Positions 22,698 to 34,500 of a stretch of DNA of 64,000 bases are shown here, piece by piece. The stretch is taken from the NCBI GenBank assembly GCA_022478985.1, contig JAKSZP010012236.1, forward strand, positions 18,480-82,479. The letters run 5' to 3'. The position numbers were made by a program, and so were the translations under genes. Within the stretch, counting starts at the first letter, position 1. The number at the start of each line of letters is the position of its first letter. Origin of the DNA: Massospora cicadina. Taxonomy: Eukaryota; Entomophthoromycota; Entomophthoromycetes; Entomophthorales; Entomophthoraceae. The notes beneath the pieces were generated by a model that did not search any database, was not told where the DNA came from, and saw only the letters and a list, made by a program, of their open reading frames with translations.

Positions 22698-23812
22698 TGT
22701 AAAGATCTAAAGGTATTAAATATCATCTGTGAATAACCCTTATAACTTATTACTTACACAGGTTCATGTTTTGCGCAATTCTTCCAAGTTGCATATCAGT
22801 TGATATAATTGGTTTCTAAAAGTATGACAACTATTATCCATAAATGAATGGAAGTAATTTATCTCATCCTAATGCTCAGCCACTATTTCCTCTTGAAATA
22901 CTTATGAATTTTAAATTGGGATTCATTCCCTCATACCGCCTAACTTGATCTAAACTTATATCCCTGTTTACAGTTTCTCTGGTTTGACACACAGTTGGCA
23001 GCAATCCCCAGTTTGATTCAGATTCTTCTCTAAATTTCCGCTCAGATCCTTACTCTTTATCTTAAAGAGTCTCCCAATTATCACACTCAGAATTAATATC
23101 CCTGAGAAAAATTAAAACAAATGGATGCTGATAAAGTTTACTAAGCTAAAACTCTAGTAAAAGTGTTCTGTTTTTAGTGTTCTTTTTATTAGTGAATTCT
23201 TTAGGGAATTTGGCGCCCAACTTTCAAATGGCACCTCCTTGATGAAACGGCAGCCATTGCCATTATATCACCCATCCTCATCTCAGCAGCGATGGGCTTC
23301 CCCATCCTGGATAGGATTCCTTCATTGGACATCCTCAAGACCTAAAATGGAAAAAGTCAGAAAGTGTGTCCCTAACGTTTCCTCTCAATCCAAGCAAACT
23401 AACCATATTTGGCATGGACCTGCTTAAGTAACGGGACTTGTTACCCATTAAGGCAAGTTGCGAACCAACTGATTAATTTTCTAGTTGCAGATGGCATCAC
23501 TCCCCTCGCAACTTACTCCTTATATCCCAATCAGTCAGTAATGAAACCTGACTGATCCCAATCGGTACACCTGATACTTAATAAAATATCAGATGCCCCT
23601 TATTTCATCAGCAACTCTGCCCAATGAGATCTTAAGCATTCATCCAGATCAATCCCAAATGGATTCGATGGGTAAATAGCCTAAAACCCCTGAACATAGT
23701 TACCCTGAAATTGGGGTCAACTGAATTCCAATTCACCTCACATTAGGGAATTATCCCCTAGCAATTCCTGGTAATCTAGCTGGCTGGTAATATGGGCAAA
23801 AATCCTAATACA
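22698..23812 (-). repeat. 3' LTR of G2 (left copy)
   Basis: Begins TGTAAAGATCT on the plus strand and ends CCTAATACA. It matches 29680-30827 throughout, for instance CTCTGGTTTGACACACA, CTAGTTGCAGATGGCATCAC and CCAATCAGTCAGTAATGAAA. Confidence 0.85.
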
Positions 23813-24639
23813 TCCCCCTCTTTGCTTAGATTTCCAGCAAGGAAAGGACAGGGCATGAGAACACCACTCTGGATACTCAGTCAAATACTTCATTTGCTCA
23901 AGTGGAGTATAATCATCAGTACTCAATGCTGCTCAGGATGACCTTAAGCATGCGGCTCTCTTCTTCTTCCTCCTCACTAAGCCTACTCAGAGCGCAGTCC
24001 CCACAATCTTCTGGCATGCTAGGTTGATCAATTTACTCGCGACAATATAAATCCTAGGATCCAGTTTACCCCCAGCAGGGCATATGACTCAAAGTCATAT
24101 TCAGTATTCTCGGTCCAGCATCCTCAATTCCATGATTTTCTCCTCATCTTCAACAGGAGACACTTACCATAGATGTTCATTTTGTGGCCCAATTAAGAAT
24201 GCTCATCTATGTTTGGCCTTGTTATTTTCTTCTCATAACCTCTTGGCTCATATCATTTTTAATTCTTCTCTGGAGAGCTATCCCATTAACTTTGAGATTA
24301 ATTTCTCCAAAATTGGAGCTTAATTAATTTCAGATTGCATGATGTCAACTATCATACAAGTCTGACATCACCCCTCTCATCCAGCTCATATGTCAAATTT
24401 TGAGTTGTGGTACCAACAGCTGCTCAATAGTTTGTCTGATCAAGATCTATGGGTCTTCCAGAAGATGAGTTGGTCTGCACGACAGAACCTTTTCTATGAC
24501 CCTTCTAGGACTCATACTCCTAGTCTAGCACCAGTGGCTAGTCTTTCCACAGAATTACCAGAAATGGTAACAAACTCCACTTAAATCAGGCTTGCAATTG
24601 TCTCAAATGACTCTCAGCCAATCCTTCCTCTGTCGTCAA
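23813..24639. other. G2 internal sequence downstream of integrase, no gene seen
   Basis: It begins with the pyrimidine run (minus-strand polypurine tract) at 23813-23823. Short frames on both strands carry no recognised motif. Confidence 0.4.
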
Positions 24640-25270
24640 TTCCAGATTTAGACTTCATAAATATCCTGGATTTGGCTCCTTTCACAGATGCGCCTAACAT
24701 CATCATTGGTCCTCCTGTAATAATGCTCTTCGCTCTTGATTGTACCTTCCTCGCCAGATTGGACTTGCTTCTGGAGTCCCTCTTCTGACTTGGCCAATAT
24801 TACAAGCCAGCTGTCTTGTCCACTGAACTTAACATTGGCAACAGCATACATTTCAGACTCCCCTATGCAGAAACTAGGCCCAAGTCACCGAGGCTTTATC
24901 CATTGTTCTTAATATTTCCAATCTTGAGAACATACTAGATCAGGATATTGCAGCTTATGCTATTCGCTTTGCTGGCCAAAGGCCTTTAAAGTTGGGCCAT
25001 AAAGCTTCCAGCTTATCCTGGTTTCCATCGCTCTTTCTGCTTCAGCTTCTGAGAAGCTCATAGTTGTCACTTGCAGGATGCCATTTGCTCCTTGCATGAC
25101 TATCTCATATCTGGCGTGTCCCATTGGTATCTTCTGCAGATGGCTTTGATAGGGGGCATACTTTGGCAATTCCCGTCTAGTATCCATTGTTTGTTGCCAG
25201 CCTATAATTCTGGTGTTCTTAAAAAAGCTTATTAGCATGCGCTTAAGACAAATTTTCCAGCTCAAGTACC
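24640..25270 (-). pseudogene. Unrecognised coding remnant in G2
   Basis: Two minus-strand frames (25265-24960 and 24851-24648) have amino-acid compositions more gene-like than their surroundings, for example MGHARYEIVMQGANGILQV, MSFSEAEAERAMETRISW and ILAKSEEGLQKQVQ. They lie downstream of integrase, where gypsy elements may carry a Pol tail or an extra gene. I do not recognise the family. No start codon is preferred and the two pieces may be one broken frame. Confidence 0.35.
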
Positions 25271-26500
25271 ATATCAGGGATTACTTGGGGTTATTCACTG
25301 ACTGCCTCTTCTTGTACTGTTGCTTCTCTCACCACTCTGGGGTATTGCTTTTGGCTTCTTCTGACATCTCAGTTTCCCTTCCCCTAGTCACTTTTGCACA
25401 GGGATCTGCATCCCTTCAATGAACTTGGTTTTGTGTAGGTCTAGCCCTCTCTAGCATCCAATCTCACATAGATTTTGATGGGTTATTCACTCCTACTGCG
25501 ATCCATCCTCCCTCCCCCAAGAGGCAACATAGGCGGAATTATCCCTGAATCAAGAATAATCAATAAAAATAAAAATTATAAAGATATTAGTTTTTCTATG
25601 CAGTTTTAATTTTTTCTCTATATCTTTATCAATCTTTTATTTTTGACATGATAATGTCTTTTAGCTGGACATGATTCCACACTTTCTGTTACCATAACAC
25701 TGTTTTCACCATCACGCTTGGCTTTATCAACTGACTTATCCTACAAGTGAATTTGTAGCCTAGGAATAATCAAAAACCATTTGTCAGGTTTTACTTTTCT
25801 ATTAAATCAATCTTACGCAGATCTGATTGGTTCTATAAGACTAGTGAAGCTTGTAATGGTTGCAGAGAGGTAAAACTTATCCAATCATATTGTAAGAAAT
25901 TTCTGCACTTGACAGTTTTAACATGATAATGTCTTTTAGCTGGACATCATTTGAAACTTTTGGGTAACGCGTGATGCTGTAACGTCATCATTGTGTCCAC
26001 TCTTTCAGCTCCCCACAGTTCATAAATCTTCAGTCTCCGTCATAATAACATGATAATGTTTGTTATATAGTAAATATATTAACATGTTAATAATTTGTTA
26101 TATAATAAATATATTTGTTATATAGTAGGTATTAGTTGTATAAAAAACATGATAATTTTTGCGCAAAAGAAACAATCAGTAAGTCAGTAGCCATAATAAT
26201 GTTGCGTTTAGCTGGCAGCTGAAAGACATCATCATGCTCTTAAGCTTTTACCATTTGAAAAACGGGACTTCCAATTTTTTTTTCTTTTTTCCATGGGACT
26301 TGACCTTGTTTTGGTTCAGCGGTCCATCTTTTTTATTTTTTTTCCCACAATGGATCCTAAGTATATTTAGACCTACTAGTTTTCTATGGTTCAGAAATCC
26401 TTTTTTCAGACTTGACCTAATCATTAAAACATAACCAACTTAATGGTTCAGAGGTCCTTCTGGAACTCTTTTTTGTATTTTTTTCATTGATCCATTGCTT
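25271..26500. other. AT-rich G2 segment with short direct repeats
   Basis: A 27-bp sequence beginning ACATGATAATGTCTTTTAGC occurs exactly at 25646-25672 and 25921-25947, with a looser copy near 26190-26215. From 26230 there are GGTTCAGNGGTCC-type phrases that recur at 28430-28690. No gene is seen. Confidence 0.5.
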
Positions 26501-26529
26501 CAAGTACTTAGCATGGACTCAATTTACTA

Positions 26530-27420
26530 CCCTTCCATCTAAGAAGTTCTTGATGGAGTAGGCGTCCATTGCCATATTGGCGTTAATCTCAAATGGACCC
26601 AACTACAATGCATCCAGTTTGGTTTTTCCCAAAAATTATGCATATCACAATAGGCAACTTTTTCGCCTATTTGGTATTCTGATAAGGCTGGTTGGTTCTT
26701 ATCGTCCATCATTTTTGCTTGTATACTTTTCTTCAAAGTTATATCAGATGCTTAGGATTTCTTTTTGATCAGGATATTCATCGATTGGTTCAGGTACTGC
26801 TTGGTACTCATCTCAATTTTGGTTTCACTACCAAATATAAAATTGGTGGCAACGCAGCCTTCCTTCCATATAGAAATTCAAACGGCATTTTTCCTGTTGC
26901 CATATGATGACTGATATTGTAAGTGAACATCACCACACTCAGGTATGTTCCACACACAAGTTATTCCTGCGACCAGCTTTCTCAGCGTCATTGCCAGCGT
27001 TCCATTAACTTGTTCCACCAGTCTGCTCATCTCCAGCTGGTAGGGTACAGACATGACTCTTTGGATCCCCATTACCTTATTTAACCACAGGATCACATGA
27101 GACATGAAGTTTGTCCCATTGTCGCTCAGCAAGAACGGTGGGCATCCATGTCAGTATACTACTTGATCCAGGATGAACTTTGTGGTACTGGTAACATCTA
27201 TTTTTTCCAGGGCCTTCATCTTGACCCATATCATCATATGATTGATCACAACTATTATGTACTCGACTCCCCCTGTGCTTATCGTCACCAGTCCCATCAC
27301 ATCAATGGACACTATATGCCAAGCAAATCCAGAGCGGACCAGTCAATATCCAGTCATATTCTTATGTGGCTTGTGCAACTGGCACTTCACGCAACAAGCT
27401 AGCTAGTCAGCAACATCATA
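26530..27420 (-). pseudogene. Integrase of G2
   Basis: The best frame (27132-26878) reads MLSDNGTNFMSHVILWLN, then GIQRVMSVPYQ, SRLVEQVNGTLAMTLRKLV: the second D and the E of the DDE core. The first part (YIIVVINHMMIW-like) is near 27260-27220. Downstream, 26736-26539 has GEKVAYCDMHNFWEKPNW, which fits the integrase C-terminal region. The zinc-binding end is near 27400. Broken by several stops. Confidence 0.72.
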
Positions 27421-27429
27421 AGTTGATTG

Positions 27430-28310
27430 ACTCCCAGTAGTATTAGCTAATATGGAAGGTTGTTTTTCTCAGGCCTCCATGCCTGACAACCTTAATAGCA
27501 GCTTTAATGACAGCTTTTCTTTCCAATGGCTTTGGGAATAGTAACTACTTCCCATTAATCATCTTAAATACATGTCCATCCATGGTCTCAGTGTTTTTCA
27601 TTGCTTTTCAAAGCGCACCTTGGATTTATCAGGTATCATTCCTGATTTATCCATCAACCATTCTCTGGAATAACTCATCCGCCTGCTGGTATACCATCTG
27701 GACCATTGGTAAATGCGATAAGCCATCCAAATTCTGATGATAAGCCCCGCTTGGTGGATAATCTAATAATTGTAAGCCTGTAGCTTCCATACCCATCAAG
27801 TCAGTTGTCCCTCTGGTTCTCACAAATTGTGAAGCTAATGCAATGAGGAGTGGTCTGTCACCACTTTAAAGTGCATTCTGTGGATGTACACCTGAAACTT
27901 TTTACAGGCATAAATGACCACAAGGCATTCACGCTATGTTACGGTGTAGTTCCTCTTGGCAGCTGAGAGTGTCTGGCTCACATGCGCCACCAGATGTTTG
28001 TCCCCAAGTTCATCTACATGGCTTAATTTGGCGTCAATTGCTGTCAACAAAGCATCAGTTTGTCTAATGAATTCTCTATTGAAATTCGGATATTTCAAAA
28101 TTTAAGAATCCATCAGGTACTGGTGTAACTCATCAAAAGACATCTGTGCTTCTTCATTCCATATGAATCCCTTCTTCAGAACCTTCAACAGATGAAATAA
28201 GGGCTTGGGAATTCTGGCAAAATCCTGAATAAATTTTCTATAGTATCTGACCATTCCAAGGAACACTTGGACATCTTTGACACTCTTTGGCACAGCCATT
28301 CATTCTATGG
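27430..28310 (-). pseudogene. RT thumb and RNase H of G2
   Basis: The frame 28299-28102 reads MAVPKSVKDVQVFLGMVRYY, RKFIQDFARIPKPLFHLL, KGFIWNEEAQMSFDELHQYL, the classic thumb/connection of Ty3/gypsy RT. RNase H follows downstream on the minus strand (AYKCRECLVVIYAC-like near 27940-27900) and ends with QNLDGLSHLPM near 27730-27700. The palm with the YxDD motif, expected above 28310, is missing. Confidence 0.75.
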
Positions 28311-29658
28311 CTTCAATCTTCTGGTATATTGATACCCTCAGCAACCCATACCAGCAATCTCAACTCATCTTAGGTCCAAAAATCATGGACCATAAAAATT
28401 GATATTTAATTTTTAGATTTTTTATATTTTGTATTTTCTTTTTCAATGGGACTTTAAACCTACAATTAAGTTTAAAGATCCTTTTTTCCCCTTCATCCAA
28501 ACTGGTTCCTAGGTATTATCTGACTACCAGCTTTCATTGTTCAAAATCTTATCCTCATAAGATTGTTCCTTCTATTTGGTTCAGTGGTCCTCTAATAGGA
28601 CTTGACCAAAACCTCCGGACATAACCTTTTAAAGGTTCAGAGGTCCTCTGGGAACAATGCACTTATTTTCTCTTAGGTCCAATACTTCCAATTTTTTTAG
28701 TATTGACCTTCTTCACTATATGACCAGAAGCGCTGTTTCTTCACATATAGGCTACACTTGCTGACTTTGGCAATACTCTTGAATATTTTAATTCATCAAA
28801 CCTTTAATCCTGACTGGTTATTCGTCCAACAGGTCCTGAGTTCATCTCATATTTCAGCAACTGATACTTGAATCTTCATATCTCATTAGTCATCAGTTCT
28901 GTTTAAATGTTTAGGTCGTTTTTCTCCTAAAACGATTTTTGGCCTTTGTGGCCATCCAAAACGTTGGAAATAAATCCACTGGTGGATCTATAAACGATCC
29001 CTTTAATCACACAGGTTAATTTGGCCTCGTTAGCTTCAATCAATTTTGTCTTGAATTAATGAACTAGTCTCCAGCAATTTCTGATAATTGATTGAATTTT
29101 ATTGAGTCAAATGATTCTCCCACTATCTTGGATCAATCATTTCCTGTTTTGAATTCATATCTTTATTGGTATGGCAATCAATACTCATAATTGATTGCTT
29201 CCTATTTCAACCAATGCCTCATCTAAACACTCACTCCTCAGGACTATTTAAAGTGGACCCAATTTCAAACTGAGTTGATCCTGCTGCTCTTTGGGACTAT
29301 TTCAAGCGGACCCAATTTCTGCCTGAGTTGGCCCTGCTGATCCTCAAGACTATTTCAAGTGGACCCAATTTCAGCTTAAGTTAGCCCTGCTTTTCCTCTT
29401 CATCTCAGGTAGATGTCAGGTGGAACAGGTTTTCTTTCAGCACTAAACAATTCCATATCTAGACTGCAAGTCAATTTTCCCATAACTAGATTATCCTCAA
29501 ATTGCTTCACCAAGAGCTCCACTTTTGATCTAGTTGAATGCAATAGAATGTGTTACTTCACATTATGTCTTCATTAATGTTACTTCCCTAGTAACTTATT
29601 TCCAGAATTGAAAACATCTTCATATGACATCACGTCATAAAACCTTCTACTCAACTAC
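28311..29658. other. Expected Gag-protease region of G2, unreadable
   Basis: No frame on the minus strand resembles Gag, protease or RT palm. The first third shares phrases with 26230-26500. Three similar copies of a roughly 70-bp unit with GGACCCAATTTC occur near 29225-29390. Confidence 0.45.
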
Positions 29659-29676
29659 ACCCCAGAGTGAGCACCA
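29659..29676 (-). other. Primer-binding site of G2
   Basis: Minus strand TGGTGCTCACTCTGGGGT, separated from the right LTR by three bases (AAG). It shares its first 11 bases with the G5 site. Confidence 0.75.
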
Positions 29677-29679
29677 CTT

Positions 29680-30827
29680 TGTAAAAATTTATAGAATTTT
29701 GATTATATTTGTCCAAAAATCCCTATAAACTCATTACTTGCACAGGATTGGGTTTTGTGCAATTCTTCTGCATTTTATGATTGATATAATTGATTGATAA
29801 TAGTATGATGACTATTATCTGTTTTTAATTGAAATATTAGAACTCAGCCCAAAGCTCGGCCAGTATTTCCTCTCAAAATACTTGTGATGTCTTAAAATAG
29901 GGATTTGCTCCCTCATAACGCCTAACTTGATCTATTCTTAGATCCCCATTTACAGTTTCTCTGGTTTGACACACAATTGTCAGCAATCCCTAATTTAATT
30001 CTTCTTTTCTGGATCCCCGCTCAGATCCTTACTCTTTTCCTTAAAGAGTCTCCCAATTATTGCACACATCAATAATATCCCTGAGAAAGAATAGAATAAA
30101 TGGATGCTGATAAAGTCTACTAAGCTAAGACTTAAGTAAAAGTAATAGTTATATCTAATAAATTCTACATTACTATTTACTATATTTCTATGTTGGTGAA
30201 TTCTAAGGAAATTATAGTGGGGAATTCAGTGACCAACCTATGGTTGACATCTCCTTGATGAAACGTCATCCATTGCCAATATATCACCCAGCCTCATCTC
30301 AGCAGCGATGGCCTTCACAATCCTGGCTAGGATTCCTTCATTGGACATCCTTGAGACCTAAAATGGAAACAGTCAGAAAATGTGTCCCTAACGTTTTCCT
30401 CTTGTCCAAGTAAACCAACCATATTTGGCAAGCGACCTGATTAGGTAATGGGACTTGTTACCCATTAAGGCAGGTTGCAAACCAACTGATTAATTTTCTA
30501 GTTGCAGATGGCATCACTCACCTCGCAACTTACTCCTTATATCCCAATCAGTCAGTAATGAAACCTGACTGATCCCAATCGGTACACCTGATAGTTAATC
30601 AATTATCAGATGCCCTTATTTCATCAGCAACTCTGTCCAACGAGATCTTGAGTATTTTTCCAGATCAATCTCTGACAGATCTGACCAGCACATAACCTAA
30701 AATCCCCTGAACATAGTTAACCCAAAATCAGGGTCAACTGATATCCAATTCACCTCATATCAGGGAATTATCCCCTAAGCGATCCCAGGTAATCTAGACA
30801 GCTGAAATATGGGCAAAAATCCCAACA
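29680..30827 (-). repeat. 5' LTR of G2 (right copy)
   Basis: Plus strand begins TGTAAAAATTT and ends ATCCCAACA, so on the element's strand it starts TGTTGGG and ends ACA. Partner of 22698-23812. Confidence 0.85.
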
Positions 30828-31220
30828 CTTTCTCAGTTAACTGGTTTATCACATTATAAACTTCTTGGAACTTTCCCAGTTTGCTTAGGCAATCTGCCAC
30901 CAGGATCTCAGCATTTTATGAACAAAATTATCCCTACTCCAGGCTAAGATCTGCACCCTTACTTATATCGCCATAACAAGTCACCCTTATGGAAAACCAA
31001 ACCACCCAATCTGATCCCACACTTTCCTACGTCTGTACCTGTGGGCCCTGGGGCTGCAACAGCCTGGTTTTTCGCCAGGTTTCTTTTGATGTTTACAGTT
31101 CAGCGGTGCTCATTGGTTGCTTATCTCCCAGCTTATTTAAACGTCATTTGAGCAACAGTGCCCTGGAATTCTGGCTCGCCATTTGGGTTTTTTGTATCAT
31201 GACTGGCAGGCCAGTATAAA
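30828..31220 (-). repeat. 5' LTR of G1, second segment
   Basis: Continues the LTR cut at 22697. Its part from 30980 matches 15720-15934 of the left LTR (CCTGGTT.TTCGC.AGGTTTCT, then ACTGGCAGGCC). The first 130 bases match poorly. Confidence 0.65.
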
Positions 31221-31740
31221 CAAAATCTTCAGCTTTATTGACATTATTTAGCTAACTCTGTCATGTTTCTTTTAAGCTGACGCCATCTAAATGCGCCTTT
31301 TCAAAAAAATGAGATTGAATTCTTAGGCGTAAGGTTAACTAAGAAGGAATATTGTTATTGTTTTAAAAAAACTAAACTTCTGAGGACATGCATATTCCTA
31401 CAAGTTTATGTGATATTAAAGTGTTTTAATAATGGTCTGTTAATGTTGCCAATTCATCCTGACTTTGCTGATATCACAGAACCTTTGGTTTATTTAGTAC
31501 ACAAGAAAATCCTTTTTTCTTAGAAAATTCACAACAAGCATTTTACCTCTTGTGCAAAAATTTAATTATGGCTCCAGCTTTATCTCATCCTGGACTTACC
31601 AAATCTTTTCTTTTGATTTCAGATTCCAGTGATGTGTCTTTTGGGGCCATCCTGGCTCAGTATGATTCTAATTTTGATGATCACCCTGTTGAATATTTGG
31701 GCTTCGCCTGATGGCTGGTTCATTGTTTGGTGGAAACTGC
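31221..31740 (+). pseudogene. G0 RT C-terminal part and start of RNase H
   Basis: Frames merge to FKLTPSKCAF, EIEFLGVRLTKKEY, then MAPALSHPGLTKSFLLISDS, SDVSFGAILAQYDSNFDDHP. These are the end of the RT palm, the connection, and the first half of Ty3/gypsy RNase H (the FGAILAQYD strand). It continues the RT interrupted at 13856. A stop ends readable homology near 31710. Confidence 0.75.
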
Positions 31741-32459
31741 AGCTTCGAGCATCTATTGTGTGAGGACAATATACAGGATGGTGCTTTAAATTTATAATAT
31801 AGCTTTTTGGTCATACTTGAATTGTATACCCGGTCATTTCACTTGGACAATGGCACGCTGCCCTGATCCTACTGATCCCAAGTGAAAATTGACATTAATA
31901 TAAAACAATTTGATAATGCAAAAAGTTTATAAGATAAATTATAAACTTAAAAAAACAGAAGTTAAAGGATGCCTTTATTAGTGTAAATGCAAGGGTTATT
32001 TATAGGGTTTGATGTTAACCACATCTTACCCATGACGCCTTACTTTCAGTGGCCCTTGGCCATGTAAAAAGTTTGTAAGGACGTCTACAAATACTTTGAC
32101 TCAGGGCATCATGCCCAGCCTCAGAGTCAGAGTAAACACTGTCATCATTCTTGAGATAGCATTTCATATGCATCTTCAAAATAGCTGAACTGATTCACTT
32201 TCACGTGCAATTGGCAGCATATACCTAGGCAATTTGTATCACTAATTAGTAATTAATTCATACAAAACTCAACCAACATTAAAAACTTATTTTGACATAG
32301 ACTAACAAAGCCCACATGCCTGAGTCATTAAATCAAAACTTAAATTTAAGTTTGACATAACCAACAAAGCCCTTGAGCCCATTTCATCATAAATTGAATA
32401 TAATTAAGTGAAATTGCTAGGCCGCAAGACTCAGGTTCAGATACTTAGGATAAACCTGA
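31741..32459. other. Insert or rearranged stretch inside G0 RNase H
   Basis: RNase H homology stops near 31710 (HPVEYLGF) and resumes near 32500 (HTLLHIIVKH / YYSKTLTKAEC). The 0.7 kb between has no RNase H sequence. It contains AATAAAAC-type and TTTATTAG AT-rich motifs and could be a solo LTR, but no TSD is seen. Confidence 0.45.
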
Positions 32460-32760
32460 ACTATAGTAATTGATATCAAATATCCAACGATTAGGTCCAG
32501 TCAATTCCTCAACACACCCTATTGCATATTATAGTAAAACACTCACCAAAGCGGAATGCAATTACAGTGTTACTAAAAAAATGATTTGCAGTACTAGTAT
32601 CCATAAAACAGATCCATTTTTTCTTTATGGCAAATATTTTACAATTAATCTGATCATGCATCTTTTAAAATGGTTACAATAATTGTAAGATCCTGATGGA
32701 CGCTTAGCTAGGTGGGCTCTAAAGCTCTAGAACTATAATATTTTTCATTAAACATTACGC
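32460..32760 (+). pseudogene. G0 RNase H, second half
   Basis: Reads YYSKTLTKAECNYSVTKK, DPFFLYGKYFTI, HLLKWLQ (canonical DHxSLxWL) and [11 protein letters not shown] near 32695-32735. This is the order of Ty3/gypsy RNase H. Part of the HP(V/I)xY motif is duplicated across 31690-32530, so this half might come from a different copy than 31221-31740. Confidence 0.7.
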
Positions 32761-32929
32761 TGGAGCTATTCATCAAAATTCTGATAGATTTTATTGGCTG
32801 CCCATACTCCTTTTATTCACTGCTGAAGAGGATCGTGCTTTTGACTTAGTTGTTAGGCCTGAACTTTGGGGTCATGAATCCAAGGATATAATTTTAAAAT
32901 CACAAACGCTAATTGTGGATAATAATTGA

Positions 32930-33960
32930 TGGGAATTTACTTTAAAGAAGTAAGAGCCAAGTGGCTGCCTTTTATTTGGCCTTACACTAGGACAAATACA
33001 ATTATGGAAGCTCAACAATCCACTGGTCATGGGGCTTCTAATAAGCCATGCAATGGTTAAGGGATCATTGTTTTGGGATAATATGATATCAACTGTCCAT
33101 GATGTGTTAAACCTGTCTCAATTGTCAAAAACATCGTGGTGAAATCCAATCTATCAGAATAAATTGAGGGATCTTCAGACTTTTTTAAATATGAGTATTG
33201 ATATAGTAGGTCCCCTTCCTACTGCTATATAAGGCCATCGTTATATTATTCTTGCTTTTAATAATTTTACTAATGGATCAAAGAAGTTTCAGTTTCTTCT
33301 TTTATGGCCAAATCCACTGCTTCCTTCCTTTTTAAACAAGTTTATACATAACATGGCAGCCCAAAAAAATTCTAATATATGGTAATGGAACCAATTTAAC
33401 TCACAAGTAGTGACTGACTTATTGAATTAATATACCATTTATCTAAAGATCCTTATCATTCTTCCATAAATGGTGCAGTTAAATGAGCTAATGTTAATTT
33501 GGTGGTCATACTTAGAAAAATGACCTCAGCTGATCCTAGATGATGGAATCTATATCTACCCAGTGCAAATTTATCTTATCACATAATTCATTATCTTAAA
33601 TTGTATGTCCTCTTTTAAGGCTTTTTATGGTCAAGAGTCTATTTTACCCTCAAGTGTACAACCTATTTTAAATGTGGTTACTCTCAAACTAATGAAATCG
33701 CCATAATAAAATTAGCTTATGAGATTATATGTTTACAAGCCCTTACTTTTCACTTTCTTTTCATAATAACTTAAAGGAAGGGGCTCAACTAATTCTCGCT
33801 GACCTAACTTACCTGAATACCAAGTAGGGGATCTTTTATTATTTTATCAAAGACCTGGAGGCTGAGATACTAAACTTGATTCCTTATGTCTAACCATATC
33901 ATAGCATTCTTTGTTGTGTGATTAAATATTTTATTGAAGCTGCTGACTCTAGCTGTGTTT
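32930..33960 (+). pseudogene. Integrase of G0
   Basis: The core gives SIDIVGPLPTAI, GHRYIILAFNNFT (33190-33270), a damaged second-D region near 33400, then YHSSINGAVK near 33460-33480. SYKAFYGQES-like sequence near 33615-33640 and the C-terminal YQVGDLLLFYQRPGG near 33820-33860 follow. The DDE glutamate region is poor. The order and distance to the polypurine tract (34012) fit Ty3/gypsy. Confidence 0.65.
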
Positions 33961-34011
33961 TAACTTAATCCACATTTGGTTTCTTCAAAGATATGTGCCC
34001 CCTAGACAAGA

Positions 34012-34026
34012 TCTTGAGGGGAGCAT
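34012..34026 (+). other. Polypurine tract of G0
   Basis: TGAGGGGAGCAT immediately before TGTCAGG. The same layout (GAGGGGGGCAA then TGTCAGA) precedes the 3' LTR of G5. Confidence 0.65.
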
Positions 34027-34500
34027 TGTCAGGAAACCTCTTGAGATTCCCAAATTGATGTGCTATTAAGAGTTACTACCTCCTATGATGGGGGATGCTA
34101 ATTATCACTCTCAAAATTGATCCCATATGAAAAGGATTTTATTAGATCTGATTTGACAATTTAAAACTAAAATTCCTCAACCTTATTGGTCATCAGTTAC
34201 TAAAGATCTTCCCTCTGAGGCAAATCAATCAACTCAACACCATACTAAATTTTCCTATATAAATATCTCAGATTTTTATTAAAAAAGATATATCTTTCTC
34301 TATTGACTATTATTGTGACTCACTGTTATCTCAACTTGTGAATTCAAAGCACATTCAATTATTGAGGATAAATTTACTTCTGATGCTTTTAGTAACACAA
34401 ATCTACTAGTTTTATAGTCATTAAAAGCACCTGCTCAAATGAATTTCTGGACAAAATTCTGATATCATGTTAAATGGCGCTGAAATAATTGTACTTGGTG
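34027..34500 (+). repeat. Start of the 3' LTR of G0
   Basis: Begins TGTCAGGAAACCTCTTG right after the polypurine tract. I could not find its partner upstream of G0 Gag, so the right end is a guess. Confidence 0.45.

Larger units (their letters stand above)
22698..30827 (-). mobile_element. G2: Ty3/gypsy element inserted in the right LTR of G1
   Basis: Two LTRs of about 1.1 kb (22698-23812 and 29680-30827) flank a minus-strand internal region with RT end, RNase H and integrase. A primer-binding site sits three bases inside the right LTR, and a purine run (AAAGAGGGGGA on the minus strand) precedes the left LTR. Flanks CTTCC and CTTTC are a probable decayed 5-bp TSD. Gag, protease and the RT fingers/palm are not recognisable between 28330 and 29650. 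About 2.7 kb of extra sequence lies between integrase and the 3' LTR. Confidence 0.8.
13857..31220 (-). mobile_element. G1: Ty3/gypsy element inserted in the RT of G0
   Basis: Two direct copies of a roughly 2-kb LTR bound a minus-strand internal region with Gag, protease, RT, RNase H and integrase in the order typical of Ty3/gypsy. The right LTR is itself split by G2 (22698-30827). Without G2 the element is about 9.2 kb. It interrupts G0 between NENIDHV and KLTPSKCAF of the RT. The exact LTR ends and TSD are uncertain: the LTRs match to within a few bases of TATAAATTC on the left and GGCCAGTATAAA on the right, but no clean 5-bp TSD is visible. Confidence 0.75.

Noticed and set aside
30840..30972. 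Minus-strand stretch ILVADCLSKLGKF resembling the ADALSRL end of an RNase H
   Set aside because: It is in the interrupted right LTR of G1 next to G2, out of order with any Pol, and too short; probably chance.
31021..31219. Plus-strand 76-residue frame that might be a small host gene
   Set aside because: It lies in sequence that matches the left LTR of G1 (15720-15934), so it is part of an LTR.
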